A stretch of 8,061 nucleotides of DNA from Deltaproteobacteria bacterium (GTDB lineage Bacteria; Desulfobacterota; Desulfobulbia; Desulfobulbales; BM004): the NCBI GenBank assembly GCA_019312985.1, contig JAFDCC010000127.1:1-8061 (forward strand). Direction: 5' to 3'. Each line of letters opens with the position of its first letter. The stretch's first letter is position 1. The notes below the pieces were generated by a model. It saw only the letters and a list, made by a program, of their open reading frames with translations, made no database searches and had not been told where the DNA came from. The position numbers and the translations under genes are program-made. Of the stretch, positions 6,425-8,061 are shown in pieces.

Positions 6425-6505
6425 AGTCTCCGGCAATTTCCCCTGTCTTCCCGGCAAAGGGCGGCAGGGCGAAAGAACACCCTTTCCCCCAGGAGCCCTG
6501 TTTCC

Positions 6506-7765
6506 GTGCAGACGCTGTTTTTTTTCATACTTGCTGCTTACCTGGCCGTGGAGGCAGCGGATCACCTCCTGCACCTGCTCAACCTCAGATACCTTGGCAG
6601 GCACGGCGCCGAAGTACCCCCTGGATTCACCCCCCATGTCGACGGGGAGACCCTGGCGCAAATGCGCGACTATACCCTTGCCCACGGCCGTCTGCAGCGG
6701 GTTGAGTCGCTGGTTTCAGCCTCTGTCACGCTGCTCTTTCTCTTTGGCGGCCTGCTGAACCGGGTCAACACTCTTATTACAGCACAGGACTGGTCCCCGG
6801 TTGTTTCCGGCGTTGTCTTTTTCCTGGCCCTGGTCTACGCCGACACCCTCATCAAGCTGCCCTTTTCCCTCTACACCACCTTTTCCCTCGAAAAACGGTT
6901 CGGGTTCTCCACCATGACCCCGGCTCTCTTTGTCCAGGACACTGTCAAGTCATTGCTTATCGGCACTCTGCTTCTCGGGGTTCTGCTCGCCGTTCTCCTC
7001 TCGCTCATTACAGCACTACCGGCGATATGGTGGCTGGCTGGCTGGCTTTTTGTCCTGCTCTACGCCATTTTTCTGCTCTACATTTCTCCGGCTCTCATTG
7101 CCCCGCTTTTCAACCGGTTCAGCCCCATTGCCGATACTTCCCTGGAAGGCCGTATCAAGGAGATCATGGCCAGGGCCGGCCTGACGGTCAACAGGGTGTT
7201 CAGCATGGACGGTTCCAAACGTTCGAAACACAGCAACGCCTATTTCACCGGTATCGGCCGCCTCAAAAAAATAGTCCTGTTTGACACCCTGCTTGCAAGC
7301 CACGAGGATGACGAGATCCTGGCAATCCTGGCCCACGAGGCCGGGCACTGGAAGAAAAAGCATATCCTGAAAATGCTTGCCGTCAGCCAACTCCTTTCCC
7401 TTCTCGGTTTTTATGCGGCCCACCGACTGTCAGCGGAAAACTTCCTTGCCCGCCTTTTCATGCTCGACATTCCCAGCATCCACGCCCAGCTTCTCCTGGC
7501 CGCTTTTGTTGGTTCCCTGGTGCTCTTTCCCTTAAAACCCCTGCTGGCTCTCATCTCGCGCCGCCACGAGATCGAGGCGGATGACTTTGCCGTGCAGTTG
7601 ACCGATATGCCCGGTGCCATGGCACGCGGCCTCATGAAGCTCGGGCTGGACAACCTTGCCAACCTGCACCCCCACCCATGGTATGCCGCGGTCTATTACA
7701 GCCATCCTCCCCTGGCACAGCGGGTCCAAAGGCTCCTGTCTGTTCAGGGGGACGCTTCCGGCTAA
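6506..7765 (+). CDS. M48 family membrane metallopeptidase, Ste24/CAAX protease 1-like
   Basis: Starting at GTG 6506 the product has 419 residues, the usual size for Ste24-type proteases. AGGAG at 6491-6495 sits 10 nt upstream, and family-like sequence begins at once with a membrane segment, so I prefer this to an ATG at 6359 that would add 49 unfamiliar residues. The N-terminal M48_N region covers about 1-205 with several membrane helices (roughly 3-15, 70-88, 100-118, 148-168, 173-198); two more lie near 290-305 and 328-350. The zinc site is HEAGH (277-281) with E355 of HEIEADDFA as third ligand. SKRSKHSNAYFTG (237-249) is a hallmark of the Ste24 branch and separates it from HtpX. Eukaryotic homologues cleave prenylated CAAX proteins; bacterial ones probably act in membrane protein quality control, with substrates unknown. 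The next gene follows after 34 bp, suggesting co-transcription. Confidence 0.9.
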   Translation: MQTLFFFILAAYLAVEAADHLLHLLNLRYLGRHGAEVPPGFTPHVDGETLAQMRDYTLAHGRLQRVESLVSASVTLLFLFGGLLNRVNTLITAQDWSPVVSGVVFFLALVYADTLIKLPFSLYTTFSLEKRFGFSTMTPALFVQDTVKSLLIGTLLLGVLLAVLLSLITALPAIWWLAGWLFVLLYAIFLLYISPALIAPLFNRFSPIADTSLEGRIKEIMARAGLTVNRVFSMDGSKRSKHSNAYFTGIGRLKKIVLFDTLLASHEDDEILAILAHEAGHWKKKHILKMLAVSQLLSLLGFYAAHRLSAENFLARLFMLDIPSIHAQLLLAAFVGSLVLFPLKPLLALISRRHEIEADDFAVQLTDMPGAMARGLMKLGLDNLANLHPHPWYAAVYYSHPPLAQRVQRLLSVQGDASG

Positions 7766-7799
7766 AAAATTGAGCCGCAAAAAGGACAACGGGAAAATC

Positions 7800-8061
7800 A
7801 TGCCGAGGATAATTACACTCACCACGGATTTCGGGCTGGAAGACGAGTATGTCGGGGTCATGAAGGGGGTTATTCTTGGCCGGGCGCCGCGCGCAACAAT
7901 TGTTGACCTGAGCCATGGGATTGCCAGGCATAATGTCCGGCAGGCCGCATTGCTCGTCAAGGCGGCCTACGCTTTTTTCCCAGAAGGGACAATTCAGCTG
8001 GCGATCGTGGATCCCGGGGTTGGCAGCGGCCGCAGGCTTGTCCTGCTGCAGGCAGAGGGCC
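7800..8061 (+). CDS. SAM hydroxide adenosyltransferase (SAM hydrolase, DUF62), 5' part
   Basis: An ATG at 7800 opens a frame that runs off the window end; the first 87 residues are visible out of the roughly 250-300 usual for the family. ITLTTDFGLEDEYVGVMKGVI (5-25), IVDLSHGI (34-41) and IVDPGVGSGRR (69-79) are clear signatures of the SAM hydrolase/fluorinase/chlorinase superfamily. D71 and R78 match the Asp and Arg of the Asp-Arg-His set that activates water in SAM hydroxide adenosyltransferases; the His would lie beyond the window. The expected reaction is S-adenosylmethionine plus water to adenosine plus methionine. Halogenase activity is unlikely in a housekeeping context, but the residues that would exclude it are not visible. 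AAAAAGGA lies about 13 nt upstream, a slightly long spacing. Start is 34 bp after the M48 stop, so the two probably form an operon. Confidence 0.88.
   Translation, partial: MPRIITLTTDFGLEDEYVGVMKGVILGRAPRATIVDLSHGIARHNVRQAALLVKAAYAFFPEGTIQLAIVDPGVGSGRRLVLLQAEG

Larger units (their letters stand above)
6178..6505. other. Divergent intergenic interval with hairpins, no gene recognised
   Basis: About 330 bp between the purF promoter and the start of the M48 peptidase gene shows no credible gene. It holds a T-rich tract (6187-6197), a hairpin with CGGGCC / GGCCCG arms (6213-6218, 6229-6234), and several copies of CCGGCA or its complement TGCCGG between about 6330 and 6460. Two of these copies form an 8-bp stem. 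The M48 reading frame runs open back to 6359, but that extension is rich in Arg, Ser and Pro and unlike the family. No tRNA, riboswitch core or other structured RNA could be assigned. Confidence 0.5.

Noticed and set aside
6359..6505. Upstream extension of the M48 gene to an ATG at 6359
   Set aside because: The extra 49 residues are Arg/Ser/Pro-rich and unlike the family; GTG 6506 has AGGAG 10 nt upstream and starts directly at the conserved membrane segment.
6182..6685. A 167-codon minus-strand open frame overlapping the purF-M48 intergenic region
   Set aside because: About a third of it is antisense to the M48 gene, and the sequence is low-complexity with no recognisable domain or start signal.

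Overview
The window reads as a gene-dense, GC-rich chromosomal stretch from an anaerobic bacterium that carries the Wood-Ljungdahl (reductive acetyl-CoA) pathway. The first gene is the C-terminal part of a corrinoid-protein reactivase (AcsV/RACo type). A methyltetrahydrofolate:corrinoid/iron-sulfur-protein methyltransferase (AcsE) lies about 1 kb further on. Together with the clostridial/Bacillus-like Fe-S PurF and the small HsdR-N-like protein, this fits a sulfate-reducing or disproportionating Desulfobacterota (Desulfobulbales-like) organism. The taxonomic guess is inference from gene families only; no rRNA or other marker is present.

Layout. 1-618 (+): 3' end of acsV. 631-1398 (-): a membrane-anchored metzincin-like zinc protease, convergent with acsV, with an intrinsic terminator overlapping its stop codon. 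1399-1625: divergent intergenic region with a 16-bp dyad in front of acsE. 1626-2522 (+): acsE, followed by a strong GC-rich hairpin. 2651-3229 (+): a small HsdR N-terminal-like (PD-(D/E)XK fold) protein whose catalytic motif looks degenerate. 3332-4681 (+): class II DAHP synthase, the first step of the shikimate pathway. 4696-6105 (-): purF, convergent with the DAHP synthase gene. 6106-6505: a 400-bp divergent region with a good purF promoter and several hairpins in front of the next gene. 6506-7765 (+): an Ste24/CAAX-protease-1-type M48 membrane metallopeptidase starting at GTG. 7800-8061 (+): the start of a SAM hydroxide adenosyltransferase (DUF62/SAM hydrolase), cut by the window edge.

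Functionally, AcsE loads the methyl group from methyl-tetrahydrofolate onto the corrinoid/Fe-S protein, and AcsV returns oxidised Co(II) corrinoid to the active Co(I) state. The two are partners even though an inverted protease gene separates them. The remaining genes are mostly core metabolism (aromatic amino acids, purines) and housekeeping membrane proteolysis. I see no mobile element, CRISPR array, tRNA or rRNA. I also see no convincing undescribed multi-gene system. The items most worth a second look are the metzincin-like protein between the acs genes, the HsdR-N-like protein with a lost catalytic residue, and an apparent insertion in AcsE.
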